DNA of 64,000 nt, taken from Helicobacter sp. 13S00477-4. GTDB taxonomy: Bacteria; Campylobacterota; Campylobacteria; Campylobacterales; Helicobacteraceae. Positions 32,228 through 39,921 of the stretch are shown one piece after another. Location of the stretch: assembly GCF_002272785.1 (NCBI RefSeq), contig NZ_MLAS01000004.1, positions 1 to 64,000 of the forward strand, read 5' to 3'. A program made the translations under genes and the position numbers. The notes below the pieces were generated by a model. It had not been told where the DNA came from. It was given only the letters and a program-made list of their open reading frames with translations, and did not search any database. Within the stretch, counting starts at the first letter, position 1. The number at the start of each line of letters is the position of its first letter.

Positions 32228-33715
32228 ATGCCAAAAGAAAAATGCAATCAAGAAGTAAATGAAATTGAGTCTAGCTTTGACTCGCTTGGACTCAAACCCC
32301 AAGTTTTGAAAGGTATCATTGAAGCAGGTTTTACAACACCTAGCCCGATACAAGCTAAAGCTATCCCTGCAGTATTGGAAGGAAGAGATGTCATTGCTCA
32401 AGCCCAGACAGGGACAGGAAAAACAGCAGCTTTTGCTTTACCTATCATCAATAGGCTTAAAAATGATAAGACGATTGAAGCCCTTGTTATCACACCTACT
32501 AGAGAGCTTGCTATGCAGATTAGTGATGAAGTTTTTAAGTTAGGAAAATTTGCTAGGACAAGGACAGTATGTGTATATGGAGGGCAAAGTATCAAAAGAC
32601 AATGTGAATTTATCCAAAAAATGCCTCAGGTAATGATAGCTACACCCGGTAGATTGCTAGATCATCTCAAAAACAATAGGATTGATAATTTTGTCCCTAA
32701 AATGGTCGTTTTGGATGAAAGTGATGAAATGTTAGATATGGGGTTTTTAGATGATATTGAAGAGATTTTTAGTTATTTGCCCAGTGATGCTCAAGTGCTT
32801 TTATTCTCAGCTACGATGCCACAACAGATACGGGCTTTGGCTGATAGGATATTGGACAATCCTGTGAATATTAAAATCACACCTACTAATATTACAAATG
32901 TTGATATCTCACAACGTTTTTATGTCATCAATGAAAGCGAGAGGAATGATGCCATTATGAGGTTGCTTGATACGCAATCCCCTTCAAGGAGTATCATTTT
33001 TACGCGGATGAAAAAAGAAGCTGATGAGCTCAATAGTATTTTGAGTGCGAAAGGATATAGATCTGTGGCGTTGCATGGTGATATGGAACAAAGAGAGAGG
33101 AGGCAATCTATCAATGCTTTTAAGATGGAAAAAGCTGATATACTCGTGGCAACTGATGTTGCGAGTAGAGGGCTTGATATCAGTGATGTGAGTCATGTTT
33201 TTAACTATCATATACCTTTGAATCCTGAAAGTTATGTGCATCGTATTGGTAGGACAGGGAGGGCTGGGAAAAAAGGCATAGCTATCACTCTTGTAACTCC
33301 ATTGGAATATAAAGAGTTACAAAGGATTCAAAAAGATATTGGCTCTAAGCTTGAACTTTATGAAATCCCGATGGTAAACTCAGATGGAGATAAAATGCTT
33401 GAAAATATCTTAAAAGCAAAAGTAACTGATGAAATAGTGAGCCTTTATGAAAGCCTCAAGGATAAAATAGATCCTTCACAATTATCGCTCAAACTTTTGG
33501 CTATGCAGGTCAAATCACGAAAAATTGGTCTGAGCAGGCAAGAGATACTTAAAATAGAAGACAAACATTCAGGGAAAGAAAATAAATCAAATAAGCCTAA
33601 TTCAAGGAAAGTTTTTAATAATAAAAGTAACAAGAGATATTCTAGATCACAGAATGGAAGGGATTCGGGAGGAAATTTTTCAAAATCAAAGCATGCTGAA
33701 GGAAAAAGAAGATAA
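32228..33715 (+). CDS. DEAD-box RNA helicase (RhpA-like)
   Basis: An ATP-dependent RNA helicase of 495 residues, the single-type helicase expected to work in mRNA decay and cold adaptation. The motifs are Q (PSPIQAKAIP), I (AQTGTGKT), Ia (TPTRELA), Ib (TPGR), II as DESD (VVLDESDEMLDMGF) in place of DEAD, III (SATMP), V (TDVASRGLD) and VI (HRIGRTGRAG). The C-terminal tail from about 440 is strongly basic and Asn/Ser-rich, typical of RNA-binding extensions. RhpA of H. pylori associates with RNase J. Start ATG 32228. Confidence 0.93.
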   Translation: MPKEKCNQEVNEIESSFDSLGLKPQVLKGIIEAGFTTPSPIQAKAIPAVLEGRDVIAQAQTGTGKTAAFALPIINRLKNDKTIEALVITPTRELAMQISDEVFKLGKFARTRTVCVYGGQSIKRQCEFIQKMPQVMIATPGRLLDHLKNNRIDNFVPKMVVLDESDEMLDMGFLDDIEEIFSYLPSDAQVLLFSATMPQQIRALADRILDNPVNIKITPTNITNVDISQRFYVINESERNDAIMRLLDTQSPSRSIIFTRMKKEADELNSILSAKGYRSVALHGDMEQRERRQSINAFKMEKADILVATDVASRGLDISDVSHVFNYHIPLNPESYVHRIGRTGRAGKKGIAITLVTPLEYKELQRIQKDIGSKLELYEIPMVNSDGDKMLENILKAKVTDEIVSLYESLKDKIDPSQLSLKLLAMQVKSRKIGLSRQEILKIEDKHSGKENKSNKPNSRKVFNNKSNKRYSRSQNGRDSGGNFSKSKHAEGKRR

Positions 33716-33781
33716 CTTTGATTTGATTGAATAGATTTTGATAGAATTGTCCATTAACTTTAGGATAAAGTGGAGTTTAAA

Positions 33782-34699
33782 ATGATAAAAGAAGCACAGT
33801 ATATATGGAAAGATGGAGAGTTGGTTGCGTGGAAAGATGCTACAACACATATACTTTCACATACACTACATTATGGAAATGCTGCATTTGAAGGAACAAG
33901 GGCTTATGCTACACCAAAAGGATTGGCGATTTTTCGCTTGAGTGATCACACAAAAAGGTTGCTCAATTCTTGTAAGATTGTTGCTATTGAATGTCCTTAT
34001 ACTCAAAAACAACTTGAAGATGCTCATATAGAGCTTTTGAGAGCAAATACTTATGAGGGGAATGTTTATCTCCGACCCATTGTGTTTTTGGGCTATGGGG
34101 TGATGGGTGTCAATCACATGGAAGCACCTGTGAATGTTGCGATAGCAGCCTGGGAATGGGGGGCTTATTTAGGTGAAGAAGGTATACTCAATGGTATTAG
34201 GGTGAAGACTAGTTCTTTTGCTAGGAATTCTGTAAAATCAATGATGGGAAAAGCTAAAATTGCTGCTAATTATTTGAATTCTCAAATGGCAAAACACGAA
34301 GCTTTGAAATGTGGTTGTGAAGAAGCATTGTTATTAGATGAAAGTGGTTTTGTCGCTGAGGGGAGCGGGGAGTGTTTTTTTATAGTTCGTGATGGGGTGC
34401 TTATCACGCCTACATATGAAAATTCTTTGGAATCTATCACTCAAGCTACTGTGATTGAGATAGCTAAGGATATTGGCATTGAGGTAGTTCAAAGACGTGT
34501 GAGTCGTGATGAAGTCTATATTGCTGATGAAGCATTTTTTACAGGGACTGCAGCAGAAATCACACCTGTGAAGGAGCTAGATTTTAGGGTGATTGGTTCA
34601 GGTAAGGCTGGAGCAATCACACAGAGACTACAAAAAGAATTTTTTAGTCTTGTGATGGGTCAAAATGTCAAATATAGCCATTATTTGACTTATATTTAA
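33782..34699 (+). CDS. ilvE: Branched-chain amino acid aminotransferase IlvE
   Basis: Performs the last transamination in leucine, isoleucine and valine synthesis with PLP. The ATG at 33782 (MIKEAQYIWKDGELV) follows GTGGAG and yields 305 residues, normal for a class IV aminotransferase. Conserved parts are HYGNAAFEGTRAY, the PLP Lys in GKAKIAANYLNS, EALLLDESGFVAEGSGECFF and ITQATVIEIA. With ilvD and ilvA in this window it supports branched-chain amino acid synthesis. It starts a plus-strand cluster running to 37057. Confidence 0.93.
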   Translation: MIKEAQYIWKDGELVAWKDATTHILSHTLHYGNAAFEGTRAYATPKGLAIFRLSDHTKRLLNSCKIVAIECPYTQKQLEDAHIELLRANTYEGNVYLRPIVFLGYGVMGVNHMEAPVNVAIAAWEWGAYLGEEGILNGIRVKTSSFARNSVKSMMGKAKIAANYLNSQMAKHEALKCGCEEALLLDESGFVAEGSGECFFIVRDGVLITPTYENSLESITQATVIEIAKDIGIEVVQRRVSRDEVYIADEAFFTGTAAEITPVKELDFRVIGSGKAGAITQRLQKEFFSLVMGQNVKYSHYLTYI

Positions 34700-34715
34700 A
34701 TAAAAAAGGAGAAAC

Positions 34716-35819
34716 ATGCCCATTGATTTAAATGAACATTTGAAAAAAAAGAATGAGCAGCTTGGCAAGGAAGAGCCTAAAAAAAGTGATAATAATTCCC
34801 CAAAAAATTCAGGTTTTAAGCCACCTCATATCCCACAAAATTTTTATATAAATAAAAAGATTTCTACATTGATTGGTGTGATTATAATTGTGGTGATTGT
34901 TTTAATCGCTAAACCTTTTGTAGTCATCAATTCTGGTGAGATTGGTATCAAAGTAACGGCTGGAAAATATGATAATACGCCTTTGCAGCCCGGTATCCAT
35001 TTTTTTGTCCCAGTGATACAAAATATCATTGTTGTAGACACACGTGTGAGGACTATCAACTTTTCTCGCACAGAAGATATGGGGGTTGTGGGTAAGAATC
35101 AGGGTATTTTTAGAAATGATGCTATCAATGTAATGGATTCTAGAGGTCTTACTGTTTCAATTGAGCTAACAGTACAATATCGTCTAAACCCTCAAACTGC
35201 TCCACAAACCATTGCTACTTATGGTTTGAGTTGGGAACAAAAGATTATCAATCCAGTAGTCAGGGATGTGGTTAGGAGTGTTGTAGGTCGGTATCCTGCT
35301 GAAGATCTGCCAACCAAACGCAATGAGATTGCTACTCTGATAAGTTCAGATATCAGCAAGGAAATGTCAAAATTCCCCAATTCGCCTGTTGAATTGAGTT
35401 CTGTGCAATTACGAGAAATAGTTTTGCCACAAAATATCAAAGAACAGATCGAAAAAGTACAGATTGCCAGACAAGAATCTGAGAGGGTACGTTACGAAGT
35501 GGAACGTTCTAAGCAAGAGGCAGAGAAGGTAGCAGCATTGGCTAAAGGTGAAGCTGATGCAAGTCGTATTAAAGCACAGGGTGTTGCTGATGCCATTGTG
35601 ATTGAAGCGAAAGCAAAATCTCAAGCCAATAGAAGTATCGCTCAGAGCTTGACTGATAAATTGCTACAACTCCGACAGATAGAGACACAAAGCAAATTTA
35701 ACGAAGCATTAAAAACAAATAAAGATGCTCAAATATTTTTGATGCCCGGAGGAGCTGTACCTAATATATGGGTAGATTCTAAGAATAAGCAAAAAAACAC
35801 TTCAGCTAGTGGGAAGTAA
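34716..35819 (+). CDS. SPFH/Band 7 (prohibitin-like) membrane protein
   Basis: A 367-residue membrane-anchored SPFH protein. A hydrophilic, Lys- and Asn-rich N-terminus (1-47) precedes one transmembrane helix (about 50-70). The Band 7 domain follows (about 75-250), with ELTVQYRLNPQT and VVRDVVRSVVGRYPAEDLPTKR, then a helical coiled coil rich in Ala/Glu/Lys (about 240-320). This is the HflK/prohibitin layout, likely forming a ring that modulates membrane proteases such as FtsH. An A8 run near the start is not obviously a switch. It is 17 bp after ilvE. Confidence 0.85.
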   Translation: MPIDLNEHLKKKNEQLGKEEPKKSDNNSPKNSGFKPPHIPQNFYINKKISTLIGVIIIVVIVLIAKPFVVINSGEIGIKVTAGKYDNTPLQPGIHFFVPVIQNIIVVDTRVRTINFSRTEDMGVVGKNQGIFRNDAINVMDSRGLTVSIELTVQYRLNPQTAPQTIATYGLSWEQKIINPVVRDVVRSVVGRYPAEDLPTKRNEIATLISSDISKEMSKFPNSPVELSSVQLREIVLPQNIKEQIEKVQIARQESERVRYEVERSKQEAEKVAALAKGEADASRIKAQGVADAIVIEAKAKSQANRSIAQSLTDKLLQLRQIETQSKFNEALKTNKDAQIFLMPGGAVPNIWVDSKNKQKNTSASGK

Positions 35820-35829
35820 GTATTAGAAA

Positions 35830-36540
35830 ATGGATCAAGAATCAATAAAATCTATTATAAAAAGATTAGATTGGGAAAAATCTCCCTTGATCCCTGCAAT
35901 AGTGCAAGAATATAAAAGCAAAGATATTTTGATGTTAGGTTTTATGAATCCTGAAGCTTTTGAGCTTACTTTGCAGACAGGATTTGTGCATTATTTTTCT
36001 CGCACAAGAGAACGTATTTGGAAAAAAGGTGAAAAGAGTGGTCATACTCAAAGACTCATTGAGGTATATATAGATTGTGATTGTGATACATTGCTTTTGA
36101 AAGTCCAACAAGAGGGCAATGTCTGTCATACTGGACGTGATAGTTGTTTTTTTCAAAGCATTGATATTGAAAGTGGTGTATTTCAACATTTGGGTCAGAG
36201 TATAGATATGAGCAGTCAATATGAGATTGTAGATGTTTTATATCATACCCTTCAAGAGAAAAAAGGTGAGTCTCCTGATAAATCATATACAGCTTCTTTA
36301 TATGCTAAAGGTGATAATGCCATTTGTAAAAAGATTGTTGAAGAGGCTGGAGAGTTTGCCTTTGCTATCAAAGATAATGATAAAGAACAAATTATTTATG
36401 AATGTGCAGATTTGATTTATCATACTCTTGTAGGCTTGAGTCATAAAAATATCAGTCCTGATTTGATAAGACAAGAGTTGAAAAGAAGGACTAATATGAG
36501 TGGCATAGAAGAGAAAAATAGTAGAAAAAGCAATGATTGA
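35830..36540 (+). CDS. hisIE: Bifunctional phosphoribosyl-AMP cyclohydrolase / phosphoribosyl-ATP pyrophosphatase HisIE
   Basis: Carries steps 2 and 3 of histidine synthesis. The N-terminal HisI domain (about 1-110) shows FSRTRERIWKKGEKSGH, the zinc-binding CDCDTLLL and GNVCHTGRDSCF. The C-terminal HisE domain (about 130-220) shows IVEEAGEFAFAIKDNDKEQIIYECADLIYH. The fusion and length of 236 residues are usual. Its presence separates this organism from H. pylori, which lacks the his pathway. Its end overlaps the next gene by 8 nt. Confidence 0.95.
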   Translation: MDQESIKSIIKRLDWEKSPLIPAIVQEYKSKDILMLGFMNPEAFELTLQTGFVHYFSRTRERIWKKGEKSGHTQRLIEVYIDCDCDTLLLKVQQEGNVCHTGRDSCFFQSIDIESGVFQHLGQSIDMSSQYEIVDVLYHTLQEKKGESPDKSYTASLYAKGDNAICKKIVEEAGEFAFAIKDNDKEQIIYECADLIYHTLVGLSHKNISPDLIRQELKRRTNMSGIEEKNSRKSND

Positions 36541-37057
36541 AGAGATAAAAGATCTGCTTTTGATGGTATTTTATCGTCTGAGCTATATTGAGATTGGGTT
36601 ATTTTTATTTATTTTTATCATTTTTATGCTTATTTTTGGACTGGGGTTAGTATTTTATACTAAAAAAATCCTATCATCAATTTTATTTTTGTTGGCTTTT
36701 GTTGTTTTGTTTTCACCACCTTTTGTCATCAGGTACTTAATGCAAGAAAAGCTATATAAGGTTGAAGTTTCGTATAATCGTGCTTCTCCTTTGGAATATA
36801 CTGATTCTTTTTTTATTGATATGGATATAAAAAATATAGGAAAATTAGATATCCATAAATGTTTTGTGAAGGTAAATGTTTTGAGGAGTGGGGATAGGTT
36901 GGCTGTTGTTTTGAGGAATTTATTTTTTGCAGAAAAAAGTTTTCTTCGCTCAATTTCTAGTGTTATTAAACCTAATCAAAGTGAGCATTTTGTAATAGTG
37001 ATTGATGATTATCATTATAGGCATCAACCTTATAAAGTGTATTTGAATTGTTATTGA
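36533..37057 (+). CDS. DUF2393-like membrane protein
   Basis: A 174-residue protein with two N-terminal transmembrane helices (about 17-42 and 45-65). An extracytoplasmic domain follows with strands such as YTDSFFIDMDIKNIGKLDIHKCFVKVNV. The arrangement matches DUF2393, found after SPFH-type genes in Campylobacterota. Function unknown. Its 3' end overlaps rsmE on the other strand by 7 nt. Confidence 0.7.
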   Translation: MIEEIKDLLLMVFYRLSYIEIGLFLFIFIIFMLIFGLGLVFYTKKILSSILFLLAFVVLFSPPFVIRYLMQEKLYKVEVSYNRASPLEYTDSFFIDMDIKNIGKLDIHKCFVKVNVLRSGDRLAVVLRNLFFAEKSFLRSISSVIKPNQSEHFVIVIDDYHYRHQPYKVYLNCY

Positions 37058-37725
37058 TTCCCTAAGCTTGCCAAAATAAGAGCTGCACACTCACTTTTCA
37101 ATGTGATGTTTTGAGGGGTTGTGTAAATATTATTATCTTTGAATAATATTTTTTCTTGTGGGTCAAATCCGCCTTCTGGTCCTATGAGTATACCTGTTGT
37201 GAGATCGGGTGGATTTTGATAAATATTTTTGCCTCCAAAGTCAAATACATGGCATTTTGGATATGCTTGTAAGATTTCTTGAGTGTTGGCCATTATTTCT
37301 AATGTCATTATAGAACTCCTGCCACATTGTTCACAAGAACTTATTAGTATTTTTTCTAGTTTATCTAAAGATATTTTTTCATTTTTTTGACTTCGATTGG
37401 CATAGAAAAAAGTTATTTTACTTACACCGATTTGATTGAGGTAAGGTAGGATTTTTTCAATATTTTTTGTTTGGATGATAGACCAAATTAGGTGGGTATA
37501 TTTTTTTGGTAATATTGGAAGGTATAGGCTTTCTTGAAGTTTTAATTCAGAGTGATTGCGTGAAATATTAATGTGTTTATAAGTATATAGATAATCATCT
37601 TTGAGATTTCTAAGCAAGATATTCTCTTGTAACTTTGTACGTCTTGATTGATAGATGTGGTTGTAGAGATTGCCTTCTATTTTTAGAGATGGAGTTTTGG
37701 CATCTTTGTGATAAGCAAAATGCAT
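37051..37725 (-). CDS. rsmE: 16S rRNA m3U1498 methyltransferase RsmE
   Basis: Methylates U1498 of 16S rRNA. A 224-residue SPOUT enzyme with an N-terminal PUA-like domain (MHFAYHKDAKTPSLKIEGNLYNHI). The C-terminal trefoil-knot signature GILIGPEGGFDPQEK and TLKSECAALILASLG match RsmE. The shortened N-terminal part is common in Campylobacterota. It is followed by the membrane protein gene below, in the same orientation and 3 bp away. Confidence 0.92.
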   Translation of the reverse strand: MHFAYHKDAKTPSLKIEGNLYNHIYQSRRTKLQENILLRNLKDDYLYTYKHINISRNHSELKLQESLYLPILPKKYTHLIWSIIQTKNIEKILPYLNQIGVSKITFFYANRSQKNEKISLDKLEKILISSCEQCGRSSIMTLEIMANTQEILQAYPKCHVFDFGGKNIYQNPPDLTTGILIGPEGGFDPQEKILFKDNNIYTTPQNITLKSECAALILASLGNQ

Positions 37726-37728
37726 TTT

Positions 37729-38151
37729 TTAAAATTTGACTGCAAAATATATAGAGATACAAAACAATAAATCAATGATATAGAGTATTTTACAATATTT
37801 GAGGTATTTTATCATTAGCGACTCTTTTGTCTTAGCAATTTTTAGTTTTTTTATGCGAAAGATTTCACCAATAAAAATAAACAATACACCCACTATCATT
37901 AAAAAGACTCTTGAGTCAATGACAAAATGTTGCATTGCCATTACAAATATTCCACTGAAAAAAGCCACAGTAATCAAGAAAAAAATCATTGGCATCACAA
38001 ACCAAATTTTACGGTTGATTTTTATATAGTCTTTTTGGGTAAATAAGGTGTAGAGATTGATGATAAAAGGGAGTGGCATAAAATACATAAAAAAAGCGTG
38101 AAAAAATATTGCATCATTAAACGCTTTGGCAATCATATCTATTTCTTGCAT
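37729..38151 (-). CDS. Hypothetical four-helix membrane protein
   Basis: About 140 residues from ATG 38151, which has AGGGAG upstream; an in-frame ATG at 38208 lacks one. Four hydrophobic segments, with polar linkers rich in Lys (QKDYIKINRK; RIKKLKIAKTKES). No motif I recognise. The same position (beside rsmE and divergent from hemH) is, as I recall, occupied by an uncharacterised gene in H. pylori. Confidence 0.6.
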   Translation of the reverse strand: MQEIDMIAKAFNDAIFFHAFFMYFMPLPFIINLYTLFTQKDYIKINRKIWFVMPMIFFLITVAFFSGIFVMAMQHFVIDSRVFLMIVGVLFIFIGEIFRIKKLKIAKTKESLMIKYLKYCKILYIIDLLFCISIYFAVKF

Positions 38152-38262
38152 AAAAACTCCCTGATTTTGAAATTTAAGTAGTTTGATTCTTGGTTTAGAT
38201 TTTATCATTATTAACTTTATTTCAATATTATAGCACGATTACATAGAGATACAAAAATAGCG

Positions 38263-39273
38263 ATGGGAGCTGGGGTTAGAACTTTTACAAAAATACAGAA
38301 AGGATCAAATATCAAAACATCCAAAGAGGCTGTATTGTTATTGAATATGGGCGGACCAAGCAATCTTTATGAAGTGCGAACTTTTTTGACCAATCTTTTT
38401 AATGATCCTTATATTCTGCAGATAAAGAGTAGATTTTTTAGGAAGATTATCAGTAGTTTTATAGTCAATAGACGATTGGAAACATCAAAAGGAATTTACA
38501 AAGCCATTGGAGGTAAATCTCCTATGGTTGAGACTATCTTTTCTCTGACTCAAAAGCTTAATAGTTTTGATGCTCAAAGGTATTATACTTATGCAATGAG
38601 GTATACTCCACCTTATACAGAAGATGTTTTAAGGGATTTGCAAAATCAGGGGTTTGATTCTATTATTTTATTGAGTATGTATCCACAATATTCTACCACT
38701 ACAACTCTTTCTTCTTTGAGTGAAGTGCATAGATGTTTAAAGCTTCTTGATTATAAGCCTAGCATTAAAATAATTGAAAGATTTTATGATGATATTACTT
38801 TCAATCAATCTATTATTTCTCAAATCCAAAGTTTGATTCAAAAACAAGATAGCAGAGAATTTGTATTGATTTTTTCAGCACATGGTTTGCCTGAAAGTAT
38901 TGTTCAAAAAGGTGATACTTATCAGGAAGAATGCGAAAAAAATGTAGAGATACTCAAGGGCATGATTGAGCAAAGCGGTATTGAATTTTTAGATATAGTG
39001 TTGTCTTATCAGTCTAAGGTCGGTCCAATGAAATGGATAGGTCCAAGCACAGATGAAATTGTTAAAAAATACGTAGATAAAAAAATCATCATTTACCCTT
39101 TATCTTTTACAATAGATAATTCTGAAACAAAATATGAGCTTTGTATTCAGTATAGAGAATTGGCACAAAATGCAGGTGTCAAAGAGTATATTGTATCCCC
39201 TTGTTTGAATGATACACAAGAGTTTGTAGAAATAATCTTTGGTTTGGTAAAATCTCTAAAAGGAGTAAAGTAA
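38263..39273 (+). CDS. hemH: Ferrochelatase HemH
   Basis: Inserts ferrous iron into protoporphyrin IX, the last step of haem synthesis. 336 residues. The core begins with EAVLLLNMGGPSNLYEVRTFL; the catalytic His is in SAHGLPESIVQKGDTY, and the family Glu/Gly region is in IIYPLSFTIDNSETKYEL. The start ATG 38263 has a weak ribosome binding site and gives about 20 residues before the core, similar to relatives. It begins a plus-strand cluster with the thioredoxin-like lipoprotein and ccsBA, linking haem supply and cytochrome c assembly. Confidence 0.92.
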   Translation: MGAGVRTFTKIQKGSNIKTSKEAVLLLNMGGPSNLYEVRTFLTNLFNDPYILQIKSRFFRKIISSFIVNRRLETSKGIYKAIGGKSPMVETIFSLTQKLNSFDAQRYYTYAMRYTPPYTEDVLRDLQNQGFDSIILLSMYPQYSTTTTLSSLSEVHRCLKLLDYKPSIKIIERFYDDITFNQSIISQIQSLIQKQDSREFVLIFSAHGLPESIVQKGDTYQEECEKNVEILKGMIEQSGIEFLDIVLSYQSKVGPMKWIGPSTDEIVKKYVDKKIIIYPLSFTIDNSETKYELCIQYRELAQNAGVKEYIVSPCLNDTQEFVEIIFGLVKSLKGVK

Positions 39274-39911
39274 TGAGAAGAACTTTTTTATTGTTGGCAA
39301 TCTTGATGATAACTTTGATTGCTTCTATTGGTATTTCTGGATGTAAGAGTGAGGATAAAATAGATTCGAGTGTGATTTCAACAGGTACGGATATTCCAGA
39401 AGCAGTGCAAAAAGAAAATGAAAATTTAGATAAAAAAAGTTATGCAGGTTTGGAAGATGTATTCAATGATACTAAGGTCATCACACCGAATGGAAAATAT
39501 ATGATGATGGTATTTGGCGCAAATGGCTGTCCTTATTGTGAAAAACTCAAAAAAGATATTAAAAGTACGCCAACAATGAAAGATTATATCAAAGATCATT
39601 TCACCGCTTATTATATTAATTTAAGTTATTCAAAAATGCATGATTTTAAAGTAGGTACAAAAGATGATCCTAAAGAAGTCAAAGTTTCTACAGCTCAATT
39701 AGGACAAATGTATGATGTTCGTCCTACCCCTACAATTGTCTTTTCTGATACCGATGGAAAGACAATTTTAGAATTTCCTGGTTATATGCCTGAAAAACAA
39801 TTTATGGCAATGCTTGAATTCATAGGAAGTGGAGAGTGGAAGAAGGCAAAAGATCAAAAAGAACTCAATAAAATGCTTCAAGATTTTGTTTTAAAACAAT
39901 CAAATTCTTAA
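39273..39911 (+). CDS. Thioredoxin-like lipoprotein for cytochrome c maturation
   Basis: A 212-residue lipoprotein with a lipobox ISGC (Cys at about 24) and a thioredoxin fold carrying the CPYC active site in GANGCPYCEKLKK. The cis-Pro loop is at DVRPTPTIVF. It is predicted to sit in the periplasm and reduce apocytochrome cysteines using electrons from CcdA. It overlaps the hemH stop by 1 nt and precedes ccsBA, which supports this role. Confidence 0.85.
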   Translation: MRRTFLLLAILMITLIASIGISGCKSEDKIDSSVISTGTDIPEAVQKENENLDKKSYAGLEDVFNDTKVITPNGKYMMMVFGANGCPYCEKLKKDIKSTPTMKDYIKDHFTAYYINLSYSKMHDFKVGTKDDPKEVKVSTAQLGQMYDVRPTPTIVFSDTDGKTILEFPGYMPEKQFMAMLEFIGSGEWKKAKDQKELNKMLQDFVLKQSNS

Positions 39912-39921
39912 GAGTAATTTG

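Noticed and set aside
34743-34750. A8 run near the start of the SPFH gene as a phase switch
   Set aside because: It encodes part of a Lys-rich stretch and such A runs are common in AT-rich genes.
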